A stretch of DNA of 64,000 bases, from assembly GCA_002345965.1 (NCBI GenBank), contig DDTF01000027.1, positions 1,267 to 65,266 of the forward strand, in the 5' to 3' direction. Position 1 is the first letter of the stretch, and each line of letters begins with the position of its first letter. The notes beneath the pieces were generated by a model, which had not been told where the DNA came from, searched no databases, and saw only the letters and a program-made list of their open reading frames with translations. This document shows, piece after piece, positions 1 to 10,024 of this stretch. The translations under genes were made by a program, and so were the position numbers. Origin of the DNA: Flammeovirgaceae bacterium UBA2371. Its GTDB lineage: Bacteria > Bacteroidota > Bacteroidia > Cytophagales > Cyclobacteriaceae.

Positions 1-3000
1 ATGGAGGCAACAGGTATAACCGTTTGATTTAATATTTCAACAACAGGAGAAAGTGTAGCCACACATTGCGTGCTTATCTGCTTGACTTCTGCCTGGTAAA
101 ATCCTACTGGTAATCCTGTTCTTGTTTGTCCACTGCCATGTACTGGAGGTAATATACTTCCCCTTGTACTTGTTGCATTATCATAATAGTACCAATCGAA
201 TTGATAGTCAGCAGGATTTTGGACCACCGCGTTGAAGAGGGCATCTGCTTTTACAACTCCGCTGTTGAGATTACTGCAATCTACTATGTGCTGTACTACC
301 TGTCCCTGGGCGTCAGGAATTTGAGGGCCGTTGACTGTTGCTGGATTAGAAATTTTGATACAGCCATCTTTAGATACCCTAACCAAATAATTTCCAGCAG
401 TCAGGTTATTGGCAATAGGACCAACTATGCCCAATGGATTAAGAGAAATATCAAACCATTCAAAAGTGAAACCTGTATTACCACCGGCAATTACAGCTTC
501 TAATCGACCATTGGCAGGACTGCATTGTGTTTGATCAGACAGCACATTGATAGTGATGTCAGGGTCATTTCCCAACCTTACTATGTTTTGATTAACCGGG
601 TCGCTGGCACAGCCTTTTTGCGTATTGGTTACCACTACTGTGTAATCACCTTCAGCGCGATCCGTTATCACGTAATCTGTTCCTGCTGGTCCTGCTATGG
701 GGGAACCCGTTCCAATACCGTTGTACCATTGAAACGAATAAGGGCTAAAATCGAACACCTCTACCCCACCTTTGAATATATGAGCGCGGAGTTCTCCATT
801 GTCAGGGGCTGAATTGTCGCATTTAAAATTGTCGCTTACTTTTTCTATGGTGACAGTGAATGGATCAGGCTTGATCAACACTGAATAGGTATTATTGGCA
901 ATGCTGCACTCTTTGGTATTGTTGATGACGAGTGGCAAACTTCCATCGCTGTACAAAACGATATACAGGGTAAACTCTGTTCCCGGGCCATTAAAGTTAA
1001 TTGTTGGCGTCACTAAGGTTTGTCCAACTTGCAGGTTATTGATTGCAATTGTTGCATTGTGTAAATAAGTGCCGCCATTGAGCGGGTCTCCATTAAAAAA
1101 GCCCACAGGAACATTATCTGTAATTGGCAGATCCCCGCTATTAACGATATTAAAATAGGCTTGTATTCCCAGGTTGCCACAAATAGGAGGTGTAACTACC
1201 ACCGCTGGATTATAGACACCATCTCCGTCAATGTCAACCCCGGGGTTGGCTGGATCGTCTCCAAAGTAGGCCAAATCAGGCGCGGGGAAAACAGGACAAC
1301 CCTGTGCACTTAAGAACGGCACCTGGTTCATAAACTGGTTCAAAGGTCGCTGAGGGCCTGGCAATCCATTGGGGCACGGCCCATTGCTGAACACAAGTCC
1401 CTGATCAAGTTGAGGAAATGGCAAGGTGAGATCGTCATTGATGTTTACAACAAAGTATCCTGGCTGATTCCATACTTTCCTGGTAGGAAGCCAATTGTTG
1501 GCATTGGAAAAGAACAACCTAACTTCCCCCAATGCCTGCTGTTGGATTGGGTCATTTACATCAAATTTTGCGGCCGCGCAGGGTACACAAATATCAGTGG
1601 CTCCATCACCATTCACATCTGCAATTACAGGACCTTCCGTGTAGGTATGTGACTGACAGATGGTAGACCATAATTTATTTTGACCGGTAGCACCATCAAT
1701 GATCACCAATTCCTGAGAATCGCGATAAACCATTTCTGGCTTCCCGTCATTATCGAAATCATAAATAGAGACTGCCACTACACCCGAGCGTGAGTCATTG
1801 ATCGTTCGGGGAGTTGCCCAAAGCGGAACGAGCCCAGTGCCCGCACCATCTGTAGTCAAACAGAATAATTGACTCCCTGCGACAAATGATAAATCTATTT
1901 TCCCATCTCCATTGGCATCACCCAAGTTTACTCTACCTGTACCCCACGGCCAGCCATTAATATAGGTAGGGTCTGGAGGAAGAAAATATGAAACTGTGCC
2001 TTTAGTGACATTCCAATAGAAAACTGCTGTTTTCCCTATATTGCTGTTAAGTGCACCTGATATGACCACATCTAAGAATCCATCCCCATCGACATCTGCC
2101 ACGCTTGTAGCACTGTGAGTGTCCACGCCATATTCAATAGGGTCATTGGCCAACTTCACAAAACACTTGTCTGCAGAAAGCAAGTTCATGTCTTGAATCA
2201 ATGTAAGCGCAGCTGGCGCTGCAGGGTTGCGGTTAGTAAGTGATGGGATTCCATAAATTTTTGTTCCCACAACCAATTCCATTTTATTATCACCGGTAAT
2301 ATTTACCGCAACAGTTCCCGAGGATACATCCACGTCCCAACTACCACTTCCAGTTGCAAGTAATTTACCTGTTTCTGCCGCATAGATTCTATCTCTCAGA
2401 TAGATCTCAGCCTTACCATCACCATCCATATCTGCAATGCCAATAATTCCAGGCCGATCGGTACCAATTTGAACTGCATCGTACAATGGCACCAGGGTAC
2501 CAGGGGCGTAACGGAAACCGACAAGGAAAAAACACGTTGGGGGAGAACTGGGATTTCCAGATCTATTGCTTACAATGCCAAATAGTTCGGCCTTACCATC
2601 CTTGTCTATGTCAGCTATTAGATTCTCATGCTCGTAAAGAAGATTTTTGGGGTTACAACCACCTGTACCCGAAAATATTTTTGCTCCCTGCCCGGTGGTT
2701 TTAAAATCGGCTTTAATATCCCCTGCATTGCTCCCATCTGCCTGTCCATTGGAAGTAGCTACGACCCTTATTTGCGAATTCCACTTAGAGGTAATAACCA
2801 CATCAGGTATTCCGTCTCCATCTACATCTCCAACAGAAACTTTGGATTGGGTATCAGCCGTATTCTGCCCTGAGACGGCAGGTGGTCCTACAAAAGCAAA
2901 CGGTGTAGCAGTGCCCGGAGGTGTAATGCTACAATTGGACCCCTCGCCAACAAATGCCAAACCATAATAAGAGGCACAATTGGGGTCAGCTTTATCAATC

Positions 3001-3221
3001 AATCCATCGCCATCGTTGTCAATGCCATCAAAACATCGGCAACCTTTCTCAATGTTGGCGGCAAAGTTGCAGAAAGAATCCGCACAATCGATTTGCCCAT
3101 TGCCATCATTGTCTATACCATCATTACATTTCTCAGTGGTTTGTGCACTAACACCATAAGCCAACAGTAGACAGCTAATCAGTAGGATAAATAATCTCAT
3201 ACAATTCGCTGTCGTTTTCAT
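1..3221 (-). CDS. Giant secreted FG-GAP/SprB-repeat protein, 3' end outside window (partial)
   Basis: About 1,073 codons are visible and the frame is still open at base 1, so the C-terminus is missing. A signal peptide ending VSAQ is followed by two Cys-bracketed acidic repeats (NDGIDNDGNGQIDC and DGIDNDGDGLID, residues 32-80) that resemble calcium-binding repeats. A run of FG-GAP/VCBS repeats follows (GDVDGDGIPDVV, ADIDKDGKAELF, ADMDGDGKAEIY, ADVDGDGFLDVV, ADVNGDGATDIC) to about residue 535. The rest is Ig-like and SprB-like repeats. Such proteins are surface adhesins or T9SS cargo in gliding Bacteroidota; a sorting domain probably lies beyond the edge (inference). It sits 73 nt downstream of another FG-GAP cargo gene. 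The ATG at 3221 is used; an in-frame ATG at 3200 gives a tidier signal peptide. Confidence 0.85.
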   Translation of the reverse strand, partial: MKTTANCMRLFILLISCLLLAYGVSAQTTEKCNDGIDNDGNGQIDCADSFCNFAANIEKGCRCFDGIDNDGDGLIDKADPNCASYYGLAFVGEGSNCSITPPGTATPFAFVGPPAVSGQNTADTQSKVSVGDVDGDGIPDVVITSKWNSQIRVVATSNGQADGSNAGDIKADFKTTGQGAKIFSGTGGCNPKNLLYEHENLIADIDKDGKAELFGIVSNRSGNPSSPPTCFFLVGFRYAPGTLVPLYDAVQIGTDRPGIIGIADMDGDGKAEIYLRDRIYAAETGKLLATGSGSWDVDVSSGTVAVNITGDNKMELVVGTKIYGIPSLTNRNPAAPAALTLIQDMNLLSADKCFVKLANDPIEYGVDTHSATSVADVDGDGFLDVVISGALNSNIGKTAVFYWNVTKGTVSYFLPPDPTYINGWPWGTGRVNLGDANGDGKIDLSFVAGSQLFCLTTDGAGTGLVPLWATPRTINDSRSGVVAVSIYDFDNDGKPEMVYRDSQELVIIDGATGQNKLWSTICQSHTYTEGPVIADVNGDGATDICVPCAAAKFDVNDPIQQQALGEVRLFFSNANNWLPTRKVWNQPGYFVVNINDDLTLPFPQLDQGLVFSNGPCPNGLPGPQRPLNQFMNQVPFLSAQGCPVFPAPDLAYFGDDPANPGVDIDGDGVYNPAVVVTPPICGNLGIQAYFNIVNSGDLPITDNVPVGFFNGDPLNGGTYLHNATIAINNLQVGQTLVTPTINFNGPGTEFTLYIVLYSDGSLPLVINNTKECSIANNTYSVLIKPDPFTVTIEKVSDNFKCDNSAPDNGELRAHIFKGGVEVFDFSPYSFQWYNGIGTGSPIAGPAGTDYVITDRAEGDYTVVVTNTQKGCASDPVNQNIVRLGNDPDITINVLSDQTQCSPANGRLEAVIAGGNTGFTFEWFDISLNPLGIVGPIANNLTAGNYLVRVSKDGCIKISNPATVNGPQIPDAQGQVVQHIVDCSNLNSGVVKADALFNAVVQNPADYQFDWYYYDNATSTRGSILPPVHGSGQTRTGLPVGFYQAEVKQISTQCVATLSPVVEILNQTVIPVAS

Positions 3222-3294
3222 TACCGTTCGAAATTGTTATTTGTAGTTGAGCATTAAAAACATTAGCAACCTAACTTGTAAGATATAATATTTT

Positions 3295-6200
3295 TTAACG
3301 ACCAATCAACAAATGTCCTGTAAGTGGTTTTTGATCAGGACAACCAATTACATAATAATATGTTCCCTGAGGAACATCCTGACCATTATAGGTACCATTC
3401 CAGTCATTTTGGTAACCGCGTTTTTCATAAACACGTTTACCATTTTTATCAAAAATCGAAATAACACATTCGGTAAAAGATTCGATACCAGGTATAATCC
3501 ATAAGTCATTGACACCATCGCCATTGGGAGAAAAAACATTTGGGATGTTCAATGAGCCCGGATCACTATTTACTTCGATGGTGATCGTTGCCTGAGCAGT
3601 ACAACCTCCTGTTACCGTACCCTCTACAGTATAGGTTGTGGTTTGGTCAGGTGTGGCAATGGGATTAGCAATCAAAGGATTATTTAAAGATTCAATGGGT
3701 GTCCAGGAGTAGGTGTCGGCACCTGCCGCGTCAAGTTGCGCTGATTGTCCTGCTATAACACTTGTTTTATCAGCAGTGACTGTTAATGTTGGCACCGGAT
3801 TACTTCCAATTGTTATTTGTGCACTACTACTACAACCATTAGCATCCACTGAAGCAACCGAATACAACGCAGGCTGATTGATAACAACAGAGGCTCCTGT
3901 TTCACTGGTGCTCCATGTCAATGAATTAAAAGTGCCTGTCACGCTAAGTGTTGCTTGCTCACCGGGGCAAATTGTACCAGCTGATGTAGTAATCACCGGT
4001 TGTGTGGCATTCACCACTGCGACACTCTTTGATGTCACATTAGAACAGCCTGCTACGCCTGAATAGGATACCGTGAGGGAAGGGTTATAGTTTTGGGCCG
4101 TAGTGTAATTATGTGTTGGGCTGGCAGAAGCCGAAACTGCTCCGTCACCAAAAGCCCAGGCATACACCACCGTTGCCCTCGAATCGAAAGTGGATTGATT
4201 GGTAAATGACAAAGCAGTACCCGTACAGGCAGTTGGCGCCACTGTAAATGCCACTACAGGAGGAGTTAATACGATTACTGTAACTTCATTTGTGATTACA
4301 CTACAACCTAATGAAATATTAGTTACCCGGTTTTTGTACACACCATCTTGGGTCACATTCAGTGTGGTACCGGTTTGCCCTCCGATGTCCACACCATCTT
4401 TGATCCACTGATAGGAATGACCACCGATGGAATTCACAGACAAAGTGATCGAACCTCCCTGACAAATGGTGTTGCCCGGAAGAGAACTTGTAACCACAAA
4501 ATTTTGCAGGTCAGCAATATCTACCAATTCAGTAGCTTCATTACTACTACATGTTCCATCTGAAACCACCAACTTGTACAGACCCGCGTTTGCTTTTGTT
4601 ACATTGGTGATCAACGGATTTTGAACTCCTGAAGTAAAACCATTGGGGCCTGACCAATTATAGGTAACTCCTGTTACAGCGGTATTGAGTTGCAAATTCT
4701 GTCCGGAGCAAACTGGTGAATTCGAAGTGATGGTAGGATCTGAAGGGACACTACCAGTGCCCGCAGTAACAACAATTGCTGCAGAGGTAATCACACAATT
4801 TCCCGACTCGCTGGTAGCAGTTACCGTATAGGTGCCCGCAGTGGTAATGTCATAGAATGGATTCGCTGAAACACTTTGGGAAACACCTGACTCTTTCCAG
4901 TCATAGGTAGCCACTCCAATACCAGGTATGGAATTCAACCGGATGGTTTGAGTGGCACAAATGGTTAGCGGACCTTCATTCAAAATAACAGGGACAAAGC
5001 AATTTTTATTTCTTAGTATTTCAACTTTGTAAGTACTGGTACCTATATTAAAAGAAGAGTAAGCTATTTCGGGTTTGCCATCGCCATCCAAATCTCCTAC
5101 TAAAATATTTCTTGTTGGGTTGGAAGTAACTACACTGGCATTAGAAAATCCAGGCGATGTATTATTACCATTGTGTCTGAAAATATTTAGCTGCGTTTGG
5201 TTCCGATTGGCCACAATGATATCCATATCCTGATCCCCATCAATATCCCCTACTTCTACTCCCCAAGGCCCATTGAAGGTGGTTAGTGTTATGGTGGTGT
5301 TGAAGGATATGGATGTAGTACTAGTGTTGAGTAAAACCAGAACTTGATTACTAAAAGTGTTGGTAGTGATTAAATCGAGGCGTCCGTCTTCATTGATATC
5401 CGCTGTTACCACTTCATTTAAAGTTCCAGGAGCTGTTATCACTACGGGGGCATTAAAGCTAAAGGAAGCCCCACCTTGGTTTTTAAGCACAAAGATGTTG
5501 TTGGATTGGAACTGATTGACAATTAAATCAGCCAGGCCGTCATTGTCCAGATCCTGAACATCCAGACCATAAGTAGTGGTTGCGCCTGTAACGGTAATCT
5601 TTACAGGTGTTGGGTTGATGTTTAATACACCTCCCGTGCTCTGATTTTTAAAAATGTACAGTTGGTTGTTGAATGAATTGGTAACAATTATTTCAGGTTT
5701 TCCATCATTGTCCAAATCCCTCACCTTCACAAACCTGGCAAAATTACCTATGTCCAATAACAGCGGTACTGCTGCACCAAATGAAATGGTCCCCGCACTG
5801 GTGTTGGGCAGCACATAAACAATATTTTTTGTTGCTCCACTTCTGGTAGCTATCAATTCAGGTTTCCCATCTCCATTCAAATCAGCACACGTGATCTTTT
5901 CAGTAGGTGCGCCTATATTAAGTGATGCTAAATTGCTTTTGTCTAATTTATTAAAGGAAAGACTGCCTACCGTACTTGTGTTTTGTAATACGATCAAGTC
6001 GGTTTCGTTGTCAAATTGGGTTACGGCTAAATCTGGCTTTCCATCAGCGTTAAGATCACATGAACAAATGTCAAACAATTCATTGCTACCAGTAAAAGTA
6101 AGTGGTGCATCAAGTTCAGCTGGATTGAAATTAGTACCACTGTAATAAGGACTGAACTTAAAAGAGGACCTTGCTGAAAGCCTTGTAGATAAGTTAATGA

Positions 6201-6453
6201 CTTCAAGCACGCCAAAACGGGCTGAAGGAGGTACTGTTACAGTAATCGAAAATTCAGAGGAAGAAACAATACTTCCTTTCACTTGATTGAACCATACCTG
6301 CAACTGAGCAGGTGTGGCGCTAAATCCGGATCCAGTGATAATGACCTGATTGGTTGGATAGGTCTCTACAGGGGTTATTGCGCTGATTACAGGCGCTTGC
6401 GCGACCGCTGCTGCTGAAATAAATAATATTGCTATGGTGGCTAAATGGCGCAT
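3295..6453 (-). CDS. FG-GAP/Ig-like surface protein with gliding-type (CHU_C, type B) T9SS sorting domain
   Basis: This 1052-residue protein has a signal peptide ending AVAQ, then an IPT/TIG-like domain (about 20-100). FG-GAP/VCBS repeats follow (about 115-485: CDLNADGKPDLA, ADLNGDGKPELI, DLDNDGKPEIIV, DINEDGRLDLIT, DIDGDQDMDIIV, DLDGDGKPEIAY). Ig/PKD-like domains span about 490-960, including a PKD motif around AWAFGDG. The C-terminal 85 residues are a textbook gliding-associated domain: NVFSPNGDGVNDLW, ISIFDKNGKRVYEK, WNGTYNGQDVPQGTYYYV. That domain directs export by the type IX system and surface attachment. The gene lies 7 nt after the PorP/SprF barrel gene, consistent with a cargo-plus-outer-membrane-partner unit. 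The ligand is unknown; adhesion is inferred from architecture only. Confidence 0.9.
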   Translation of the reverse strand: MRHLATIAILFISAAAVAQAPVISAITPVETYPTNQVIITGSGFSATPAQLQVWFNQVKGSIVSSSEFSITVTVPPSARFGVLEVINLSTRLSARSSFKFSPYYSGTNFNPAELDAPLTFTGSNELFDICSCDLNADGKPDLAVTQFDNETDLIVLQNTSTVGSLSFNKLDKSNLASLNIGAPTEKITCADLNGDGKPELIATRSGATKNIVYVLPNTSAGTISFGAAVPLLLDIGNFARFVKVRDLDNDGKPEIIVTNSFNNQLYIFKNQSTGGVLNINPTPVKITVTGATTTYGLDVQDLDNDGLADLIVNQFQSNNIFVLKNQGGASFSFNAPVVITAPGTLNEVVTADINEDGRLDLITTNTFSNQVLVLLNTSTTSISFNTTITLTTFNGPWGVEVGDIDGDQDMDIIVANRNQTQLNIFRHNGNNTSPGFSNASVVTSNPTRNILVGDLDGDGKPEIAYSSFNIGTSTYKVEILRNKNCFVPVILNEGPLTICATQTIRLNSIPGIGVATYDWKESGVSQSVSANPFYDITTAGTYTVTATSESGNCVITSAAIVVTAGTGSVPSDPTITSNSPVCSGQNLQLNTAVTGVTYNWSGPNGFTSGVQNPLITNVTKANAGLYKLVVSDGTCSSNEATELVDIADLQNFVVTSSLPGNTICQGGSITLSVNSIGGHSYQWIKDGVDIGGQTGTTLNVTQDGVYKNRVTNISLGCSVITNEVTVIVLTPPVVAFTVAPTACTGTALSFTNQSTFDSRATVVYAWAFGDGAVSASASPTHNYTTAQNYNPSLTVSYSGVAGCSNVTSKSVAVVNATQPVITTSAGTICPGEQATLSVTGTFNSLTWSTSETGASVVINQPALYSVASVDANGCSSSAQITIGSNPVPTLTVTADKTSVIAGQSAQLDAAGADTYSWTPIESLNNPLIANPIATPDQTTTYTVEGTVTGGCTAQATITIEVNSDPGSLNIPNVFSPNGDGVNDLWIIPGIESFTECVISIFDKNGKRVYEKRGYQNDWNGTYNGQDVPQGTYYYVIGCPDQKPLTGHLLIGR

Positions 6454-6460
6454 TCGGTTT

Positions 6461-8053
6461 TTATTGATGTACAGTTAATAGCCAAGCATCTTTGAACATA
6501 TTCATTTTACGGTATTTATCACGATCTGTCCTTGCCGCATTAATATTGTTTGACCTTGAAATGTGAACATACCAAAGTGATTTTTCTGAGATAAACCCAT
6601 AATCCACTTCGGAAAAGCCCAATTTTTTGAGCCCATCACTGAATTTTTTTGCGTTGGCCTCAGTTGAGAACGCTCCTACAATTACATAGTCTGCATAATC
6701 CATCTCACTGGAATGTTCTCCACGTTTCACCAATTCGTGTCTTTCCGCGTTGGCATGACCTTCCTCACCATGATGTTCGGTGGCATTGTCTGCGTGGATT
6801 TCAAGTCGATTTAATCTTTCAGTTTCACCAGGTTCCTGTGCTGGATTCCTTAAAATATCAGGCATTTTCTCTGTTGATCTCCATCTTGGACCTGCATCAT
6901 GCTGATTGGTTTGCACAGGAGTACTCTGCACAACTGGCTGCTCCACGGTTTCCTTTATGGGTGCTGCCTGCTTGGCCTGTTCTTTTGCAATCTTTTCCTT
7001 TTCTTCTTTTTTGGCCAAGTCTAATGCATGTTTCCGAGCCAATTCCTTTTCCTTTTGCTTTTGTCGAGCGACTAGTGCTTTATAATTTTTACTTCGTTTG
7101 GTTTTCTCTGTATCTACAAAAGAATAAAAAGGTATGTTCTTCTTCCGTTCTCCAAACAACAATGCTATTTGTATTTCATGAGAAGGTCTATTCAACTCAT
7201 TGAGTCCAGTATTTTTTAAAGTATAACTATAACCTACTCCTAATTGATTGTTGACTTTGAATCCGGCCATTGCAGAGATACCAAAGTCTTGCTTGTAGCT
7301 ACCTCCTATCCACACCTTATGTTGCAAGTGTAAAATTCCTGCCACCTCAAGCTGGGAAGGCAGCAACTTATTTAAGCGATATACCAGATAGGGTTCAAAT
7401 ACATTAAAGTCATCCGCAAAATACATGCGATAGCTGGTGTGAAATATTATAGACTCAAATGGATTTACTTTAGAGACCCCAAATGCGTCTGTTGTTAAAT
7501 AGACAGGGTCCAAAATATTAGGTAGTGCAATTCCAAGGTTAAAGCTTTTAGAATGAAACGAGATACCTGCATTACCTAGCAATTGAAAGTTATTGTCGAG
7601 AAGGTCTTGCTGTATGGGATCCGAAGGAGAAATGGATCCAAAATTTAAGTCATTGATATTTATTTGATTCCATGCAGCGCCAAGAGAAAAACCAAATCTA
7701 AACATATTGTCATTGGCCAGCGGGATAGTATAACCCCCAGTCATCATCACTGACGAAGTATTGATCAACCCCTGCTGATCGTTGTTCATGCTCAAACCAA
7801 AGTTTACTCTATTCTGTAGCGCACTTTGGAAGTTGACATTTCCAATGGAAGGGGCTCCTTCTATACCAGCCCATTGTTTTTTGTATGAAAAATAAAGTGA
7901 TGATTTACCATCCACTCCGGTGAGTGAAGGATTGAGCAGAGACGGGTTGAAGTAGAACTGCACGAAATTGTGATAATCCTGCGCAAATGCATATCTTATC
8001 TGCAGCGAAAACAAAAATGTTATAGAAACAATTAAAATCGTGCTTTTTCTCAA
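6461..8053 (-). CDS. PorP/SprF-family outer-membrane barrel with C-terminal SPOR domain
   Basis: The 530-residue protein begins with a signal peptide ending AFAQ. The next part matches the PorP/SprF family: the N-terminal FYFNPSLLNPSLTG, the SYKKQWAGIEGAP segment, and alternating barrel strands to about residue 305. A Lys/Glu-rich, probably helical linker (about 315-365) and a low-complexity stretch follow. The final ~80 residues resemble a SPOR domain (DYVIVGAFSTEANAKKFSDGL, then WYVHISRS), a fold that binds denuded peptidoglycan. PorP/SprF proteins partner with the T9SS for particular cargo, and the two genes downstream encode such cargo. Translation probably starts at TTG (8053), because no ATG in the frame keeps the signal peptide. 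Family membership is clear; the SPOR call is by pattern and somewhat less certain. Confidence 0.88.
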   Translation of the reverse strand: MRKSTILIVSITFLFSLQIRYAFAQDYHNFVQFYFNPSLLNPSLTGVDGKSSLYFSYKKQWAGIEGAPSIGNVNFQSALQNRVNFGLSMNNDQQGLINTSSVMMTGGYTIPLANDNMFRFGFSLGAAWNQININDLNFGSISPSDPIQQDLLDNNFQLLGNAGISFHSKSFNLGIALPNILDPVYLTTDAFGVSKVNPFESIIFHTSYRMYFADDFNVFEPYLVYRLNKLLPSQLEVAGILHLQHKVWIGGSYKQDFGISAMAGFKVNNQLGVGYSYTLKNTGLNELNRPSHEIQIALLFGERKKNIPFYSFVDTEKTKRSKNYKALVARQKQKEKELARKHALDLAKKEEKEKIAKEQAKQAAPIKETVEQPVVQSTPVQTNQHDAGPRWRSTEKMPDILRNPAQEPGETERLNRLEIHADNATEHHGEEGHANAERHELVKRGEHSSEMDYADYVIVGAFSTEANAKKFSDGLKKLGFSEVDYGFISEKSLWYVHISRSNNINAARTDRDKYRKMNMFKDAWLLTVHQ

Positions 8054-8142
8054 AAGATTACACTTATTTACGGTTTTAAATTACTCTTAATACAACGTAT
8101 TACAAAGCATAAATAGTTAGCTAGTGTCAATTTGATCATCCT

Positions 8143-8943
8143 ATGCCTCGGATCTGTTCACTCCCCTCCACATACATCACAATTTTTTTTGTATTTGTAC
8201 TAACAAATTCACTGGCTCAAAATTTTGCGATTGGAGTAAAGGCAGGTCCTTCCATCAACTTGGGTCACTTTCGTGATTCTGATCTGCGAGATATCTACAA
8301 CAATCAAATTAATATTGGTTTTACAGGTGGCGGTTTTATTTCTTTTCCTCTCAAAAATAATTATTCATTCATAAGTGAATTTGGTTTTAGTCGGAAAGGA
8401 AAAAAACTACAATTTAATAACAATGAGTGGACCAATACCGCTGTATTTAACTTTATAGATCTCTCCATGGCGTTGAGAAAATCATACAACTTTCAGCTGC
8501 GCCCAGATATTCAGTCAAATTTATTTTTTAATATCGGTCCTAACATTGAATACTGGATAAGCGGAAAAGGTAAGATGGGCGCAGGGGGTGAGCCTACACA
8601 CTACGATATCGCCTTTAATCAGGTTCCTGACGCCAACTTTAATATCAACTATTATAATAATATTAACAGGTGGCTTTTCGGGATCGATTTTGGTTTCGGA
8701 ATGGATGCCCCTATTACTCCTACGCAAAAGCTTCTTATAGAGCTTCGATTCACCTTTGGACAAACCAATCTGGGTAAGGAAAATAGTACCAGTACCATTG
8801 AAATACTTGGTTTTCAGGACGACTTGAAAATGAACATCAAAACGCTGTCTGTAACTGCTGGATATAGCTTTGGCTTTGATTTGAAGAAGTCAAAGATGGG
8901 TAAGAGCACCAAGGACAAGATCATTAAAAGGAAGAAAAGATGA
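8143..8943 (+). CDS. Outer-membrane beta-barrel protein (PorT-like)
   Basis: This 266-residue protein has an N-terminal signal (hydrophobic ITIFFVFVLTNSLAQ). It then opens with IGVKAGPSINLGHF, the usual first strand of PorT-like/OMP_b-brl domains in Bacteroidota. Alternating amphipathic strands follow (ISEFGFSRKGKKL, LFFNIGPNIEYWISG, LFGIDFGFGMDAPI, VTAGYSFGFDL). The last 20 residues are very basic (KKSKMGKSTKDKIIKRKKR), an unusual tail for a barrel that ordinarily ends on an aromatic strand. It is divergent from the PorP/SprF operon across about 90 bases, so the two may share a regulatory region. It is a probable integral outer-membrane protein of unknown role; PorT itself is only one possibility. 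Confidence 0.75.
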   Translation: MPRICSLPSTYITIFFVFVLTNSLAQNFAIGVKAGPSINLGHFRDSDLRDIYNNQINIGFTGGGFISFPLKNNYSFISEFGFSRKGKKLQFNNNEWTNTAVFNFIDLSMALRKSYNFQLRPDIQSNLFFNIGPNIEYWISGKGKMGAGGEPTHYDIAFNQVPDANFNINYYNNINRWLFGIDFGFGMDAPITPTQKLLIELRFTFGQTNLGKENSTSTIEILGFQDDLKMNIKTLSVTAGYSFGFDLKKSKMGKSTKDKIIKRKKR

Positions 8944-9109
8944 ACTTCCGGATCAATTACTGACCCCTGACTGTTTATTTTCTCAGAATTAAGATCGTGC
9001 GTTAATTATAGGTAAATTGCCAGTGAAATTGATTTTCTAGCAATAAATCCAAACATTTTCCGACTATTCAACTTATTACATTGACCCAATTATTAATTAG
9101 CTAAAACAT

Positions 9110-9925
9110 ATGAACAACAAAAAATTACCCATCATCATCCTTGGTATCATCGGATTCATCGTATTTATGGCGCTGTCTTCAAGCCTCTTCTACACCATTG
9201 AGGCCACAGAAAGAGCCGTTGTATTTTATCCTTTCGGCAAAGGTCTGGACAAAGACAATGTGATGACGCCCGGCCTGCACTTCAAAGCACCATGGAACGA
9301 TGTATTTGTATACCGTGTGAACGAAACCAACTCTGAAGAAAACATGGATGTACTGGACAAGAATGGTCTTTCCATCCACATCGATATCAGCGTTCGTTTT
9401 TATCCGCTGCCTGAAAAAATAGGTTACATGCATGAAAACTTTACCCGCGATTATGTCAACATCCTGGTGATCCCCGAAGTAAGATCCACCGTACGGCAGG
9501 TGATGGGACGCTATACCGCTGAAGAGATTTACTCTACCAAGCGCGCTGAAGTGGAGTTGAGCATCAAAGAAGAAACTGAAGAGATCCTAAGTAAAAATTA
9601 TGTGCACGCCACCGCGGTACTAATTCGCTCTATTGAATTGCCTCAACAAATTAAAGGAGCCATCGAAAACAAACTGCAACAAGAACAGGAAGCGCTGGCT
9701 TATCAGTTCAGATTGGACAAAGAGAGAAGTGAAGCAGAGCGCAAGCGAATCGCTGCAGAAGGTGAGTCGAGGGCCAATTTGATTATCAACAATAGCTTGA
9801 CCTCTAATTTATTGAAAATGAGAGGCATAGAAGCCACCCTCGAGCTGGCCAAATCGCCCAATTCTAAAGTGATTGTGGTGGGTTCAGGCAAAGATGGATT
9901 GCCGATGATTTTGGGGAATAACTAA
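9110..9925 (+). CDS. Prohibitin-family (SPFH/Band 7) membrane protein
   Basis: The 271-residue protein has one N-terminal transmembrane segment (residues 7-28, IIILGIIGFIVFMALSSSLF). The SPFH domain follows: IEATERAVVFYPFGKG, GLHFKAPWNDVFVYRV, then IHIDISVRFYPL. The C-terminal half is a charged helix (about 180-225, EQEALAYQFRLDKERSEAER) that would form the coiled coil by which prohibitins oligomerise into membrane rings. In bacteria such proteins organise membrane microdomains and often restrain membrane proteases such as FtsH. No protease gene is adjacent, so the partner is unknown. The gene stands alone between the barrel gene and citrate synthase on the same strand. Confidence 0.9.
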   Translation: MNNKKLPIIILGIIGFIVFMALSSSLFYTIEATERAVVFYPFGKGLDKDNVMTPGLHFKAPWNDVFVYRVNETNSEENMDVLDKNGLSIHIDISVRFYPLPEKIGYMHENFTRDYVNILVIPEVRSTVRQVMGRYTAEEIYSTKRAEVELSIKEETEEILSKNYVHATAVLIRSIELPQQIKGAIENKLQQEQEALAYQFRLDKERSEAERKRIAAEGESRANLIINNSLTSNLLKMRGIEATLELAKSPNSKVIVVGSGKDGLPMILGNN

Positions 9926-10024
9926 CTCGCAATAAATAGCTTAGACTATTTCCATTTAAGTACTGATAAGTCTATTTTAGGGGAAATTGAAATTAAAGTA
10001 AGAAGTAAAATATAAGTGAATCGT

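Noticed and set aside
3295..6100. Repeated GATGGNGAT-like DNA in the FG-GAP region, considered as a possible repeat or CRISPR-like array.
   Set aside because: Repeats are protein-coding FG-GAP blocks with irregular spacing and diverged bases, and there is no constant repeat with unique spacers.
6649..7203. Plus-strand open frame of 184 codons inside the PorP/SprF-SPOR gene.
   Set aside because: It is fully antisense to a clear gene, its translation is rich in His, Leu, Trp and Phe without domain pattern, and it lacks any context.
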